Origin: Plantago major
Taxonomy: Eukaryota > Streptophyta > Magnoliopsida > Lamiales > Plantaginaceae
Length of the DNA stretch: 64,000 bases
Reading direction: 5' to 3'
Assembly (NCBI GenBank): GCA_026545765.1
Contig: CM048843.1
Coordinates: 17,575,200 to 17,639,199, forward strand
Shown in pieces: positions 10,763 to 24,084 of the stretch. The position numbers and the translations under genes were made by a program. Under the pieces are notes generated by a model. The model was not told where the DNA came from. It worked only from the letters and a program-made list of their open reading frames with translations, and ran no database searches. Numbering within the stretch: the first letter of the stretch is position 1; each line of letters opens with the position of its first letter.

Positions 10763-13700
10763 TCAAAAATAACTTAGGTTCAGAAACCTCAAGTTCTTCA
10801 GCACCCTTTCTGGATCAGTTGACATAATCATCCACTTTTCTGCATTCTTGGACATAGTCATAAATATCCTTCTGATAGAAAGTTCTGTCTTTCTGGATAA
10901 TATACAAATTTCATGGTAACTCTTGCCAAGATTGTAGTTTTTCTTCAGAAAGTGTTTGACCCAGTAGTATTTTCCCCAGACCCAGGCATGGTCTACTTGC
11001 AGCTCAGATAGGTTGAAATACTTGTATATTTCTTCCAGATAGTGAATATCATCCAGATATTCATCCTTTGTCATGTAGAATGACTCATAGGGATGAACAC
11101 CTAGCTTGTTCTCGCTTTGTAGCTACCATCCAGTTTTCTTGTCTTGTGCACATCTTCTGGCTTGGGGTAAGGACAAGGAAAAGAAAGGTCCATCTTTCTG
11201 GCATCATTTCTCTTTTCAACCTCAAAGTTTAGCCAGGCATGAAGGTGCTCATGTTTTAGCAACTTTGGCTTGCCTTCACTCCATTTTAGGATCTGGTTGA
11301 AGATGGGAGTTGGAAACTAATCATTGACAAGTAGATGTTGCAGTTCCAGAGTCCAATACCCTTTCTTGTTCAGAATGCACCTATATGAAGACTCTTCATT
11401 ACTGGTCTTCACATACTCAATGTGGGCATCAGTTGGCTTTTCTTGATGAGTTTCTTTGTTTGCTCTGCCAAACTGAATATCCCTTCTAGCCTTTCTGTTA
11501 GGTGGCCTTATGTCAGGAGATCATATGACTCTTTCTTCCTGCCTTGATTTGTCTTTGGTGGAAGTCCTTGAATTGACTTGGTATTTCGGAAGGGGTTCGG
11601 CGCTAATGGCCTTCTTTGCCGGAGGAGGTTGTAAGGGCTTGCTTACCTTCTTCTTTGTGAAGTGGATGCTCATCTCAGACGATTCATCCTCATCATCATC
11701 ATTGATGTTCCAGTTGTGAGGCTTGCGACTCTCTTGACCTCTTACCTCACCTTCTTCTTGATTTTCTTCTTGAAGCTTTCGGTTGTTCCCATCGAGATCT
11801 GAGGGTCTTGGTACCCTAGTGACCATACTTCTCGACTTTCATTTGGTTGATCCGAACAACTTCTTCAGCAGGGGTGTCTCTAGTGGTGTCCTTAATGACT
11901 AGTTGACTTGAGGAGGGGAGATTTGATTGTTTTCTTTTTCTTCCTCTACCTTTCTGAGGCATCTCTCCTTCCCCCTTAGTCATGAATAGTGACTCATGAT
12001 AGCATAAGCTCAGAGAGTGATTTAAAGTTCTTCCGAGGTTGTTATGCACTCGACCAATTCTTGGATTTCTTATTTCATGTCCTTGTTTTGCTAACCAACA
12101 CTTGCTCTTTTCATTGAGCTCTTCAAGAGGCTTTAGAATAGCCTCGACTTGTCGAGTAGCAAAGGTAGCATCTGCTAGTGCTTGATTGGCATTGTTGCGT
12201 CTTCTTCCCGATCGAGCTAAGTCTTTTCGAGAGAGCTATCTTTGGTTGCTCTATTTAGCAATGCGTGACCCAAATCTTTCATCTCTTCTGGGATCGATTG
12301 TAGGACTTGGTTGTCTTGAGCAACAAGTCATCTCTTAGTTCCAAGAAAGCAATTTGTTCTTGACTGCGCTCATCATTTCTTGAAGCACTGAGAGAAAATT
12401 TGAGGAGCGAAGTGCTAGCTTTTCCTTAGTGATTAGCCTCTCATCTTCTTACGGGGTGATCAAGTTTCGGTTTTCTTAAGATCACCGCTGTCATAATCCT
12501 TTTCTTGGATTGTTTGCAGTTGGCAATCTTCTTGCTTTCCATCAAGTGTCTTGCCTTACGAGAAGAAGTAGAAGGTCTTTCCGACCTCAAAGATCATGCT
12601 CTTTATCATCATTGTCATTCATGGCATCTATCTCGGTAATTGTGACAACAATGGCATCCTTGATTTCTTTGCTCATCTAGGAGTGCGATTCCTTGGCATT
12701 AGCTTCTTTGAGCTTCTTGATTTTGGCCTCCTTTTCATCAACAAGAGCTTGACACTCAATGTCGATTCTCTTTTCTTCTTCCAACACCTTTACGAGTTGT
12801 TCAATCCACGAACTCGGTATGTGATTTCTTCAATTGTGTCTTGTTGACAAATGTTGGGTATTTTGATGAGACTTTGGTGGTGATGATGATGGGGCTTTCT
12901 GAGCATTGGAAGGAGTAGCCTTTTCTGCACTTCCTTTGCTAACTTTCTGAATCCCGTCGTTTCCAGGTTGGGGATCATCATTCTGATCATCATCATCATC
13001 ATCCTTTTTCTTGTCTTCTTGACTTGGATGCTCAGAAGGAGGTTCTTGGTAGTCATTCTCATCAATTTCCTCCTCATCTTCAGAAACCAGGTTGATCACA
13101 TTAGGAAGTGTGATCATCCTCCCATTTACTTCTTCTTGCTCAGAAGGGTAGGTTGTGAGCTTGTTGGGCAATGCAGGATGGGTCACCATCTGCTCTTGGG
13201 TTTGAGCATCAATGACTTGAAGTCTGCTAGGAGTCTTTGTGCTACTTCATTTAAGAAGTTATCATCCATCAGAGTGGCAAAAGAATATGATTCTGTGGGA
13301 AACATAGCATGGATATGGTCTTCCAGATTGATTGCTATGGCCCTTTTCTCTGGGATGTCAATTACTCTTGCAATGTCAGAAAGATCGGCCTTTCTGAGTT
13401 TATGCCATTGTCTGAAGCACTTTAGATGTTTCTTGAGAGTGTGCTTCTTAAAGGCTTGGAGTAAGTTGAGTGGCACTAGACTTTGAGCCTGAAAGAAAGG
13501 GATCAAGTTAGTTTTGTTCAAACTACTTGTGTTAGTATCTCGTACAAAAGTAAGCTTTTTGAGCATACTGTGTAGAAACACTAGGCTCATTTGCTTGGAC
13601 TTACCTTGTTTGGGCACGAGGCCTCGGATACTTGATGTGAGGAGAAGTCGATACTCAAAGATCCTTTCTTTCGATTGAACACGAGTAATAGAATCAAATA

Positions 13701-15886
13701 TGTTTAGAAACTTGTTATCGGAAAAGATAAGTGGAAAATGCTTTCGAGACTTCACTTACTTCCAGTGAGGAAGCTCGGTGGCATCTTCTCGAAACCTTGG
13801 GGTTTCGAACCTTTTCTTGAATCTTGCTTGTTCAAATAGCTTTAGTTTCTCTTGGAGGAGATGAGATCACATTCTCTTCGTCCAAGTGTTCTTCTGATTG
13901 AGCCTGTAAGATAGAACAAACATATTGATTAAGTAGTGAATTTTACCAAAATTTTCTTAAGGAAAGTTTACTGATACTTACCTTAGCTCAGTAACTACTT
14001 CCTCAGAGTGCTTTTCAGCTTCTGGAAACTCTTGGTGTTGGGGTGTTGGTTCCACCTCCACTACTTTCTCAGTTGTAGCCTAATAAGAGACATTTAAGAC
14101 TATCAGAACATAAGATTAGAGCAAATTTTAAGTTAGTTATTTCTTGTTCAGAGATAACTTTACTACCTGTGGAACAGGCTTTTCTTGATGTTCTGAGGTT
14201 GGAGTAACCTCTTCTTGATTCAAGGGAGTGGACAAGTTTTCTTCCCCCTGAAATTGTGTCTCCAAGTTGGCATGTAACAAATGAAGCTTATGAGTAACAA
14301 GCTAACATTTTAATGTTGACAAGTTAGATACAAACTTCTTCTGTTACCTGAATAGAGTCAGGCTGAGTTTGGATCTCTTGGACTAGTGGAGTTTCCACAG
14401 CCTCTCTTTGCTCATTGTTTGTCTCCTCTACAATATCTTTCTGAGTCTTCATCTCAGTTTGATCCCTTTCTGAGAGTTGAGCTCTCTTAGAAGGTTGAGG
14501 AACCTGTTCAAGAACAGGGTTTTCTTCAGCCACATTAAGTGCTGGCATTATGAATGTGGAAGCAATGTCAACATCTTCCATCACTCTATCTTCCTCATCC
14601 AGGCCTTCTTCTTCCTGCTTTGACGGAGGGCTCCTTTCTTTCGAGGCCGAGCTTGATGCTCCTCCATGGGTCTCAATCTGGACTTTTGAATACTTGTGTA
14701 AGTACTACATCATCATCAGTGTTGTCAGATTGGGAGACCCATCTATGATATTTCTATCATCTCTGGAGATTTCGGAAAAATTGTCTCGAATTCTTGGGGC
14801 TTTCGGTGTTGCCTTTACGGCGAACAACATCTTCGAGATCTTGTCTCGAAGGTTGTGCTTTTGTACACTTTGGGACTTAGAGGCTTTCTTGCTTTGAGTC
14901 CTCTTTCTCTTGCACTGGAGGTTGGCGGAGCTTGCTTCGAGACCTCTTCACTTTCTTTGGCGACTTCAAGCTCTTGACCTCTTTACGAGCTTTCTCGTGA
15001 CAATTCTCTCCTTTTCTTCAAAGGCATGTCCGAAAAGAGTTGGTGTGGGATTTCTTGTCTCTTTCGAGAGTTATTCCCATTGTTTCGAATGTAGCAAATT
15101 ATGAGACCAAATGCATATTGGCCTTTGTCTCGGCAAGGCCATTGATGATTTTAGCTCAAATTCCTCAATGTGCCCAAGAAATTTGTTGAAGGCATTTCCC
15201 CAATTGAAGTGGGTTTCACGCCTTCATGCTTCTTATTCGGAAGATGCATCATCATCCATCTCCATGCTTATCCGGTCTACTCCACCTTTGTTGCCATCAA
15301 AGCGGACCGTAAATGAGAGCCAAAGTACTCAGTGTTTACGGAGATGACCGTTCGATGGCTTTCGAACAAAGTTTGCCGGAAACCTTTGCATTTTCAACTG
15401 GATTGCCTCAAATAGTTCCTTAACACTTTGAATCATGGAGGCATCCCGATGTTGATGTCGTCGATTGTTCCTCGATTTTCAATCGGAATAAGTTGCGTAA
15501 AGTCTTGCGATCAGGACAATTTCTTGTCCTTGAACTTCAGTCTGCATGTACTTCTCTTCTACATCATTCACAACTTTTGTGAAGATTTTGGAGTTGTTGT
15601 AGAACTCCAACACATCCAGTGTGGATAGTCCATTGGTGCGATTACGAAACTTGTAGATATGGGAACTTTTCAACATTCCCAATATCGCTTTTCTATCCTT
15701 TTGAAGAAATGGCTGGTAAACATATTTCTTCACAAGAAAAGCTCCCAATTCATCTTGTGACTTGGATTCCGGAAAGGTAAACTCTCCTAGAAGGCGTTTA
15801 TTCAACACCTTGAGTTCTTTTCCTTCTTGCTTTTCAGCAGAAGATGCGGCCTTAGGGTTCTTGGTGGTCATCTTCTTTGGTGCCAT
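10763..15886 (-). pseudogene. Copia-1 extra 3' gene (unrecognised, intron-containing)
   Basis: Homologous along its length to the gene at 54742-59914 of Copia-2. It starts MAPKKMTTKNPKA at 15886. Recognisable blocks: 15886-15479, 14584-14348 (ends at a CAG|GTAACA donor at 14347), 13755-13183, 13189-12790 with an acidic tract, 12049-11521 with a basic RKRKQ segment, and 11074-10763 with DEYLDDIHYLEEIYKYFNLS. The second donor, CAG|GTAGTA, is at 14166-14167; an acceptor near 14271 reads CAT where Copia-2 has CAG. I do not recognise the protein. It is mostly charged, low-complexity and Pro/Glu/Gln-rich. The frame is broken many times, mostly where CAG or CTG in the sister copy reads CG, so the number of true lesions is unclear. 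Confidence 0.6.
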
Positions 15887-16086
15887 CTCATATATAGAGT
15901 CTTTGAGTGAGTGTTTACAGATGGGTTTCGCAAGAATAATCGAGATTAGTCTATCTTTTCAGAAGACTAAGCACAAGAAGTTGAGTTGCAGAAGAAGTTT
16001 TGCAGAAAATCTTGAGAGGTTTTGCTATTTTGATGCAAGTATGAAATTTCGGATTTGGTAAAAGTGTTTGTCTTTTGCCCAATTTC

Positions 16087-16096
16087 TATATATATA
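16087..16096 (-). promoter_or_regulatory. TATA-like sequence upstream of the Copia-1 extra gene
   Basis: A TATATATATA run lies about 200 bases upstream of the ATG at 15886. The equivalent run is conserved at 54529-54542 in Copia-2. Its role as an internal promoter is an inference. Confidence 0.35.
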
Positions 16097-16814
16097 GCAG
16101 ACAAAACATACATAGATACAACATACATATAGCTGAATATGAATGCGTGTCTTTGCATCTGCATAGGCGTGGTACGTCCTTTGTACTTCATTAAATGCTT
16201 AGTGCATACGTCTGAATTTCTAAATGACATTACTTGCTTTGTTTTAATCTCAGTCGTTGAGATCAAACGTTTATACATCAAGGGCTTATATTGAATATCT
16301 TGTAATGATATCAATCAACAAATGGTAATGTGCCGACTTGATGGATTTTTAATATGCTACATTCATTGTGTCACTTAGTAAAGAGTAGGAACACTTAATC
16401 GTTTGAGCTTATCATTCTGAGTGTCAAGTCCTTATCTATATATTGTTTATCATGAAAATGGTAAAAATACAAGACATTGGACATGTTTGACTTTCAGAAC
16501 TTATACCTTTTGGGCTTTGTGTGTCTTTTCTCTTTATGAGTAAATAGTTACCTGAATTCAAGAATCAGAAACTTCAGTTGTTTGAATGTATTTGACCCAC
16601 TCTTAGTAAGTAAGTTCTAGTCTTATTTACTCATTGAGTGTGTACCAACCTTTGCCTTTCTGGATACCCGTTCCAGAAATGTTTTGCCTTTCTGAGTGTT
16701 GCTACTCAGAAACCTTTGCAATACTTCTTAACAACTTGGCTTTCTGAGAGCATGTTCTCAGGCCTGCTTCTTTTCTACCTTGCTTACTCAGACTTTAGAG
16801 ATTCAGGATATTTT

Positions 16815-19800
16815 TCAGTCCTTAGGCAACTCCATCAATCCAAGGTTATGTCTTAAGGTCAAGAACCGGCTTTCTTGTAAGGGCTTGGTGAAGATATCTG
16901 CTAGTTGGTCTTCTGTGCCAATCTTGAGTATCTCTATATTGCCTTTCTCAACATGGTCTCTGATGAAGTGGTGTCTAACATCAATGTGCTTTATTCTGGA
17001 ATGGAACTTGGGATTTTGTGTGATTGCAATAGCACTTGTGTTGTCACAGAAAATAGGAGTTTTCTCTTCATTGAGTCCATAGTCTCTGAGTTGTTGTTGA
17101 ATCCACAGAATTTGTGTTGCACAACAACCAGCAGCAATATATTCAGCCTCTGTGGTAGAAGTTGCAATTGAGTTTTGCTTCTTACTAAACCATGAGATAA
17201 GTCTTGTTCCCAGAAACTGACAAGTTCCTGAGGTACTTTTCCTATCAAGCATTGATCCAGCATAGTCAGCATCTGAGTAACCAGCCAAACTCAATCCACC
17301 TTCTTTAGGATACCACAAACCTACATTTACTGTACCTTTCACATACCTTAATACTTTCATAGCAATGTTGTAGTGTGATTGCATTGGATTTGTTTGAAAT
17401 CTAGCACACTCCATTGCATGTTGAATATCCGTCTGCATAAAGAAGGTAAAGTAGTGAACCTATTAATTTCCTATACTTGTGTTCTTCAACACTCTTATCG
17501 ATTCAAGATAGGTCATTTTGGTTCCTATGCTCATAGGTATCTTAGCATTCTTTCGGAAGGCTTATGTTTGAACTTTGTGAGCATGTCTTTTGCATACTTT
17601 ATTCGACTAATGAATATTCCATCATTGAGTTGCTTGACTTGCAATCCTAGAAATAGTTCAATTCTCCCATCATGCTCATCTCAAACTTATTTTTCATGAG
17701 ATTTGCAAAGTTATCACAAGTTGCTTGTCCTTAGATCCAAATATAATGTCATCAACATATACTTGAACTAAGAGCAGTTTCCCATCATGATTTAAGGTAA
17801 ATAAAGTTTTATCAACTTCACCTTTCTTGAAACCACTTTCCAGAAGGTATTTGGCCAAAGTATCATACCATGCTCTTGGAGCCTGTTTCAGTCCATATAG
17901 AGCTTTCTGTAGTTTATAGACCATTCTACTTTCTGAGGAAACTTCAAAACCAGGTGGTTGTTCAACATAGACTTCCTCAGCAAGTTCACCATTCAAGAAT
18001 GCACTTTTGACATCCATCTGATAAACTTTAAAGTCTTTATGAGCTGCAAAGGCCAGAAAGAGTCTTATTGTATCCAATCTGGCAACTGGTGCATATGACT
18101 CATCAAAATCTAAACCTTCAGTCTGGGTGAATCCCTTGGCAACCAACCTTGCTTTGTTTCTGGTTATTTCACCAGATTCATTCATCTTGTTTCTGAAAAC
18201 CCACTTGGTTCCAATCACAGATATTCCTTCTACAAATGGAACTAGTTTCCAGACTTTGTTTCTTTCAAACTGATCCAACTCTTCTTGCAGAGATCCAGTC
18301 TTGGTCTCTTAATGTTTCTTCAATAGTTTTAGGTTCAATGTTTGAGATGAAACATCCAAAGAGAGAATTAGCATTTTCGGCTATTGCTCTCCTAGTCCTA
18401 ACACCTTGATTGATTGGTCCAATCACATCATTTGCAGGATGATCCTTGATCCATCTCATCATGGGTTTGGGGCTAGTAGGGTCAACATCTATGTGATCTG
18501 AATGTGAATCACTATGATTATGACTTGATACTTCTTCAGTATCTATGACATTTGTACCACAGAAAGGCGTTGAATGTCTGACACTTGCTCAGTGTGAGGG
18601 CTTTCTGGGACATGCCTGTCAGAGAGGTCATTTCCAGAATTAGCTCTCTGATGAACATCTTCAGTTTCCATTTCTGGAATTCTCATAGGAAATTCTTCAT
18701 CATGTCTGAGAATCATCTGGTTGTTACTAGGCATTTCATGCTTTTGTTCGTCAGAGTCATCCTCTCTTCCCATAATGATGTTTTTCCTTTCTGAGGGTTC
18801 TTCTTCAGAATCCTTTAACATTAGTTCCTTGAACCTTTCTGAGAGTTCATCATCAAGGGGTGATTTCTTGCTTTCTTCATAGAATACAACATGAACTGAT
18901 TCTTCAATCTTCTTTGTTCTTTTGTTGTAAACTCTGTAAGCTTTGCTATTCATAGAATAACCAAGAAACACTCCTTCATCTGCCTTTGGTTGAAATGTTC
19001 TTAGATACTCTTTTCCATTGTTAAGAACAAAACATCTACAACCAAACACTTTCAGATGTTTAATATTAGTGGGTCTACCAACCAAGAGCTCATAAGGGGT
19101 CTTGTCATGGTGTTTGTTTATCAAACATACATTACGAGTGTAGCATCTTTGTGTTTCAACCCAATAAACTTCACTTATTTCAGTGTCAGCCAGCATTGTC
19201 CTTGCTACTTCTTTAAGGGTTCTATTTTTCCTTTCTGCAACACCATTTTGTTGTGGTGTTCACACAGAGGAAAGTTGATGTTGTATACCTTTGCTGGTAC
19301 AAAACTCATTTATGTACTGGTTGACAAATTCAGTACCATGGTCTGTTCTGATTGCAGATACCTTGTCATTTTTCATGACTTCAAGCTTATTTAGCAAGTT
19401 TGGTATTTCCACCCTAGCATCAGATTTATGCTTTAGAAAGACAACCCAAGTGAATCTTGAGAAGTCATCTACAACAACAAGACCATACTTCTTTCCTGCA
19501 TAACTAGTTACAGATGATTCAAAAAGATCCATCTGATTTTGGACTTGAAAGAGATCTTAGATTGTTTCCCCATCTGACAGGAAGAACAGATACCATCCTT
19601 TCTGAAAGATGTTTTGGGAAGGCCAACCACTAACTCTTTCTTGGCAAGTTTGTTCAGAGTTTTGAAATTCAAGTGACTCATTCTTTTGTGCCATAACCAG
19701 TGCTCTTCTGTGACCTGATTGACTCACCATGAGACATTCTTGATTGTGGCGAGATGCCCAATCGCAACATAAAGATCGCTTTCCGCCTAGCAACCAAGGT

Positions 19801-20095
19801 ATGCTTTGACTCATTTAATAAGTTTGCAATACTTTGCTTTGAATTTCACAAGAATCCCTATCGCAAACTGGCTCATGCTAAATAGATCAGATTTCAAACC
19901 CTTAACATATGTAATACGTCAAGAATTGTTAAAGATCCCAATTTGACGTTGCAAAATCCGAGAGGATTTAATTCTCCTCAAAGAAATCGATGTCGTCAAT
20001 TGTTGCAAGCTTTGTAGTTGACGGTTGCTTTGTCTCTGTCATGTGCTTTCGCATCCACTATCAAATAGCCATTGAGCCTTAGTCCAAGAGGCGTT
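16815..20095 (-). pseudogene. Copia-1 pol (protease, integrase, reverse transcriptase, RNase H)
   Basis: Read on the minus strand: the protease region near 20090-20000 is corrupted. The integrase core at 19532-19260 has LDLFESS, RTDHGTEFVNQ and then the PQQNGV block. Its C-terminal part is at 19196-18543. The reverse transcriptase at 18278-17694 has [61 protein letters not shown] and the catalytic [10 protein letters not shown]. RNase H at 17438-16815 has SKKQNSIATSTTEAEYIA, CDNTSAIAI and IKHIDVRHHFIRDHVE, ending LGLMELPKD. The reverse transcriptase and RNase H blocks are well kept; breaks separate them. Confidence 0.88.
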
Positions 20096-20116
20096 ACGCA
20101 AAACAGGAAACAGGAG

Positions 20117-22580
20117 TTAGGTTCTTGCCTCAGAGATAGAACCACTTAGACTAAATATTCTTCCAGTAGGAATCCACATTTTAGTGAATTTCTTGGGAGT
20201 TTGTTTTTGTCTAACTTTATTAGAAGGAGAAACAATAGAATCAGTAATTTTGATTTCAATCTTCCTTCTTGGGGTGTTTCTAGGTGTTCCTTTTGGTGCT
20301 TTCTGGACCACGGTTTACGGATTGCTTTTCAAAACTTAGCCTTTCTGCCTTGTTCCTTCTAGCTTGGCATTCGGTTTTCAATGGTTTGAGATTTACCACT
20401 TCTATTTATCACTACGTCTGATATCGCGCCATTGTTCTTGTCCTTCCTTATATTGTTGTAAAAGGACTTTTCCAATAGCACGATAGCCAATGCCATTTCG
20501 AACACTTTTGGCTTTCTGAATGCGGTCTTCAGAAGCCTTACTAGTTTCTGCACCGTCTTTATTTTCATAAAATGGTACAGTAGAGAATTTGCCTATTCCA
20601 GCAATTCTTCCTTTCCTAGTAATATAGCAATGTGGATGGCTACATGTCTGAGGGTTGTAATTCTTTTCAGAAGCTTCATCCACAAGTTTCTTGTGAACTT
20701 GTTGTTCTTTCAAAGGTTGGGTTGCTACTCCTTTTCCTTTGTCAACTACCTTAGCTTTCTGACCAATGCTGTAGGTGTTTGAAGAACCATTCTGTTGACA
20801 TTTTACAAAGGTCAACCTTTCATCACTCTTCTTCAGAGGAGATGAATTACTCGATTGTTCATCAAGTCCAAGTCCACCTTTCTCAGAGGGATCTCTCAGA
20901 TATGATTGAACCTCAGTGAGAGTGTCACTAGCCTTTGCATAAGATTGGAAGGATAGCTCTTTCTTTCGAAGTTCCTTATTCTCATAAAGCAGCTTCATCA
21001 TTTTCTTATTAAGTTCATCCAAGGCTAGTTTGTGAAAATTTTCATTTTCAGATATCTGATTTTTCAGAAGGGCTATTTCAGCGCTCTTGTTCTCAGATAC
21101 CTTGGTTAGCTCAAAAACCTCTTTTTCAAGAGTTTCTTTGCTTTCCTCTAGAATTCTGGTTTTGGATTGTGCTTCCAGAAATTCTTTCTCATAACGATCC
21201 AATTCACTCCTGATTAACTCCAGATCCTCAATTCCATCATCACTCTCATAGTACAGAAATTGTGACATGTTTGTAACCTTATCAGCCATAAGACACATTT
21301 CAATGTTGGAGATGTCTGGACCAGCAATCTCAGCAACTCCACACATTTCATTCAATTCTTCTTAAGGCCGAAGTCGATTACGTCGTGGGTGATTCCACAC
21401 AATTCTGGTGATGGTAGGTTTGAGTTATCTGAATCTCCATCTTCCGAATCTGTCTCAATATCTAGAGCATCAAGTTGGATTTGAATCTTCTTCCTTTCTT
21501 CACCAAGAAGGCCCTTTGATTTCTTTTGTAATTTCTTGTCCTTCTTGTCACATGTCTTGAGCTTGTTTAAAGCAGGGCAATATCTCTTAGTGACCGGGCT
21601 TTTGTGATAGCGAGATATCATTTCCTATCTCTGCGTCTGATACAGATTAACACCTTTCCGAATGGGGGTCTTGAGAGTTGTTTAGTCAGATGTTCTTATC
21701 TTGATGATAGTTTGGGCAAGATGCTTTTTCAAGATTTCTTTAGCTTTTCTTCTCTCAATCTCTTGACTCACAAATTTATTCATGTGTCTTCGCAAGAGCA
21801 TTTTCTTGAGATCGTCTTTGGTATCTTTCTTTCGTAAGTACCTTGAGACTAGAGCAACACTTTGCAACTTCTCATTGCTTGTTCTCTCCGAGTTGTCTCA
21901 TAATCTCTGAGTGCAAGATGAGAGAAGAGCTCTTTGGAGTAATATTTGGCATTCCTTGATTGAAATAAAAGAATTTAGTGTGTTCCGGTTGTGATTGAGA
22001 CTTACGACAATAGTCTTAATCTTTTCCATTGGGAGTATCTGCTTTCACCAAGTGCGACCATATCACTCATAAGAGTAGTAAACGAAATCAAGTTCTTCCA
22101 GAGTTTGATGGAACCTTGCTTGAAGTTTTGGAACTTCTATTTAAGAACTTGAACTTGTTTTCTTTAGTTTTCTCGCATGCATTTCTTCAATCAATCGCCA
22201 GAAACTTTCGCCGTTTAGCACCCTACGATTTACGTGTGTGCTCAGTGTCGATCTGATGATTATATTACGAGCTTGACCATCCAATATGTGTCTCTTGGCA
22301 TCTTCAGATGTCCAGAGTTCTCTTGGCTTGTCTTCATACATAATGCTTCCACGAGCAACACGACCACTATCACTAGCAGTCGCATCCTCGCTTTCATCTT
22401 CCTTATCGAGGCTTTTCTTCCATCGCATAACTCGATGCTGTTTGAGTTATCGATTTTGATAAACCCTTCATTGATGACATAGATCATCTCATCACTAATG
22501 GCCTCCAGATGGAGCATCATGTTGTTCTTCCATTTCTCGTAGTTTTCTGGCTTCAGAATGGGTGCATCACTCAGAGACAT
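20117..22580 (-). pseudogene. Copia-1 gag
   Basis: Starts MSLSDAPILKPENYEKWKNNMMLHLEAI at 22580, the usual copia gag N-terminus, and ends SISEART at 20117. A coiled-coil-rich middle (21355-20402: YEKEFLEAQSKTRILEES and following heptads) and the basic C-terminus match the gag of Copia-2. The CCHC knuckle region near 21650-21560 is damaged. Gag forms the virus-like particle and packages element RNA. Several frameshifts are present, many at positions where the sister copy has CAG or CTG. Confidence 0.83.
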
Positions 22581-22678
22581 ACCTGCACACTTAACACACA
22601 AATTATATAGTCCTCAGAAAGGGACAAAGTTTCTTCACCTATCTGGGATCTAGGTTCATCTTGAAGGCTTGGAACCTC

Positions 22679-22690
22679 GCTCTGATACCA
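22679..22690 (-). other. Copia-1 primer-binding site (initiator tRNA-Met)
   Basis: On the minus strand TGGTATCAGAGC follows two bases after the 5' LTR end CAACA. This is complementary to the 3' end of plant initiator methionine tRNA, the standard copia primer. Confidence 0.88.
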
Positions 22691-22692
22691 CT

Positions 22693-24084
22693 TGTTGGTT
22701 CAGATAACGGCAAAGTAAAAAGTAGGGGGTGAATAGTCTTTTAAAACTTTTGTCGATAAACACAGTTTCGAAACCAGGGGTCGATACTTAAATTCAGAGC
22801 GGAAGACTTTAAGATAGGTAAGTGCGTAAACAAAAAGTATGTGTGTGTGCTTTCTTGAAGATAAATCTGAAGGTAAATAACACAAGTATAGTGGTATCCG
22901 GAGGTGGCGTAATCCTCCAACTAATCCACTCGGTCTTTCCGAGACCTTGAATTCACTAGAAACAGATAATTGAGTTCACCTTACAATAATCCTATTCTAA
23001 GATTCCTAAACAGATGGTTCCAACCAAATGTTCCCCGAGTTATTCCCGACTTCTAGAGCTAAGTACTTCCTCTACTCGAGATAACCTTGAGTTATTCCCG
23101 ATTTTCCAAATCAAGTACTTCCTCTACTCCATGCCTTGATGGTGTTGGTTATAAGGTTTGTCGAGAGGCTTCTTGTATAACTTTTCGCTTATGTTTCCAG
23201 AGAGCCTAATAGAACAAGACTACTTAATACACTTGTTCGGTGTATGGCATAATCTTCTTGACCCAAGTAATTGATGTCCGTTCTAGAGAATGAGCTTCAG
23301 AAAGGTTATCTGATAGTTCCACTCTTTCACGAATAACAATCTCTTGTTAAGGTTCAGGACAACTTAGAACTACTAGTGATTCTTCAAGCAAAGCTTTCGA
23401 AAAGGGTAGTAGAGTGCTTGAGAGAATACTTTGCTAGATTGTAAGTTTGCAAGTTAGATCGTTCTTGGTCGTATTTCTCAAAGATCTAAGTGTGTGATAT
23501 TTATAGATGAATTAGAGAGTCGTTGGGATGTTATCCGTTAGACACAATTCAAATTCAGTCTATACTTATCTTGAAATGAGTACTCAGAAGTCCTTGTCTC
23601 ATATCTCAGAGAGGACTGTGCTTTAGCGGCTTTTCTACCGATGCAATTAATGCACATGTACTATTTCTTGTCCTGTAGTCTTCAACGGATACATTAGCCT
23701 TTTTGATGGCTTGCATGCTCCATACTCATGATGTCATATGTTCCAGAATCATGTTTCAAAAGTAACTAAAAGTACTTAAGAAAGGATTAAGGACATAGTC
23801 TTTCTGAGTGAGACTAAACCTTGGTGTCTTCATAAATCTTGTGCAATCTCTGGTCTTGTAATCTTCAGAAAAGCTCCATTGCTAGGATTGATCTTCATGG
23901 TCTTCTTGGAAATAAAAAATTACATTCAGAGACCTATAATCCTAATACAAGATTTACTAGACTAATCATACTCAGTGATTTCCTCTTTTACAATGTTCAA
24001 GTGAACTAAGAGTACTTAATCACCTTTCTGGCAAAGATAAGAACATGTGATGAATGATCAATATACTAACAGATATTCCTAACA
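22693..24084 (-). repeat. Copia-1 5' LTR
   Basis: Plus-strand ends are TGTTGGTTCAGATAACGG and GATATTCCTAACA. It is 1,392 bases and shows the same family sequence as the 3' LTR and both Copia-2 LTRs. Where the 3' LTR reads TTTCTCAGAAACC this one reads TTTCGAAACC, one of many CAG/CTG to CG differences. Confidence 0.9.

Larger units (their letters stand above)
9154..24084 (-). mobile_element. Copia-1: 14.9-kb Ty1-copia element with extra 3' gene
   Basis: Flanked by CAAGG at 9149-9153 and 24085-24089, with outer ends TGTTGG and CCTAACA. Reading on the minus strand, the order is 5' LTR (22693-24084), primer-binding site, gag, pol (protease, integrase, reverse transcriptase, RNase H), a long extra gene, polypurine tract and 3' LTR (9154-10385). 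Size, gag-pol order and the extra 3' ORF resemble the SIRE/Maximus lineage of copia (inference from layout). It is the same family as Copia-2 in opposite orientation. Many frame breaks in this copy coincide with CAG or CTG read as CG (see findings). Confidence 0.92.

Noticed and set aside
12968..13486. Plus-strand open frame with hydrophobic Ile/Leu runs
   Set aside because: It is the antisense of the acidic Asp/Glu-rich tract of the Copia-1 extra gene; the hydrophobicity is a codon-complement artefact.
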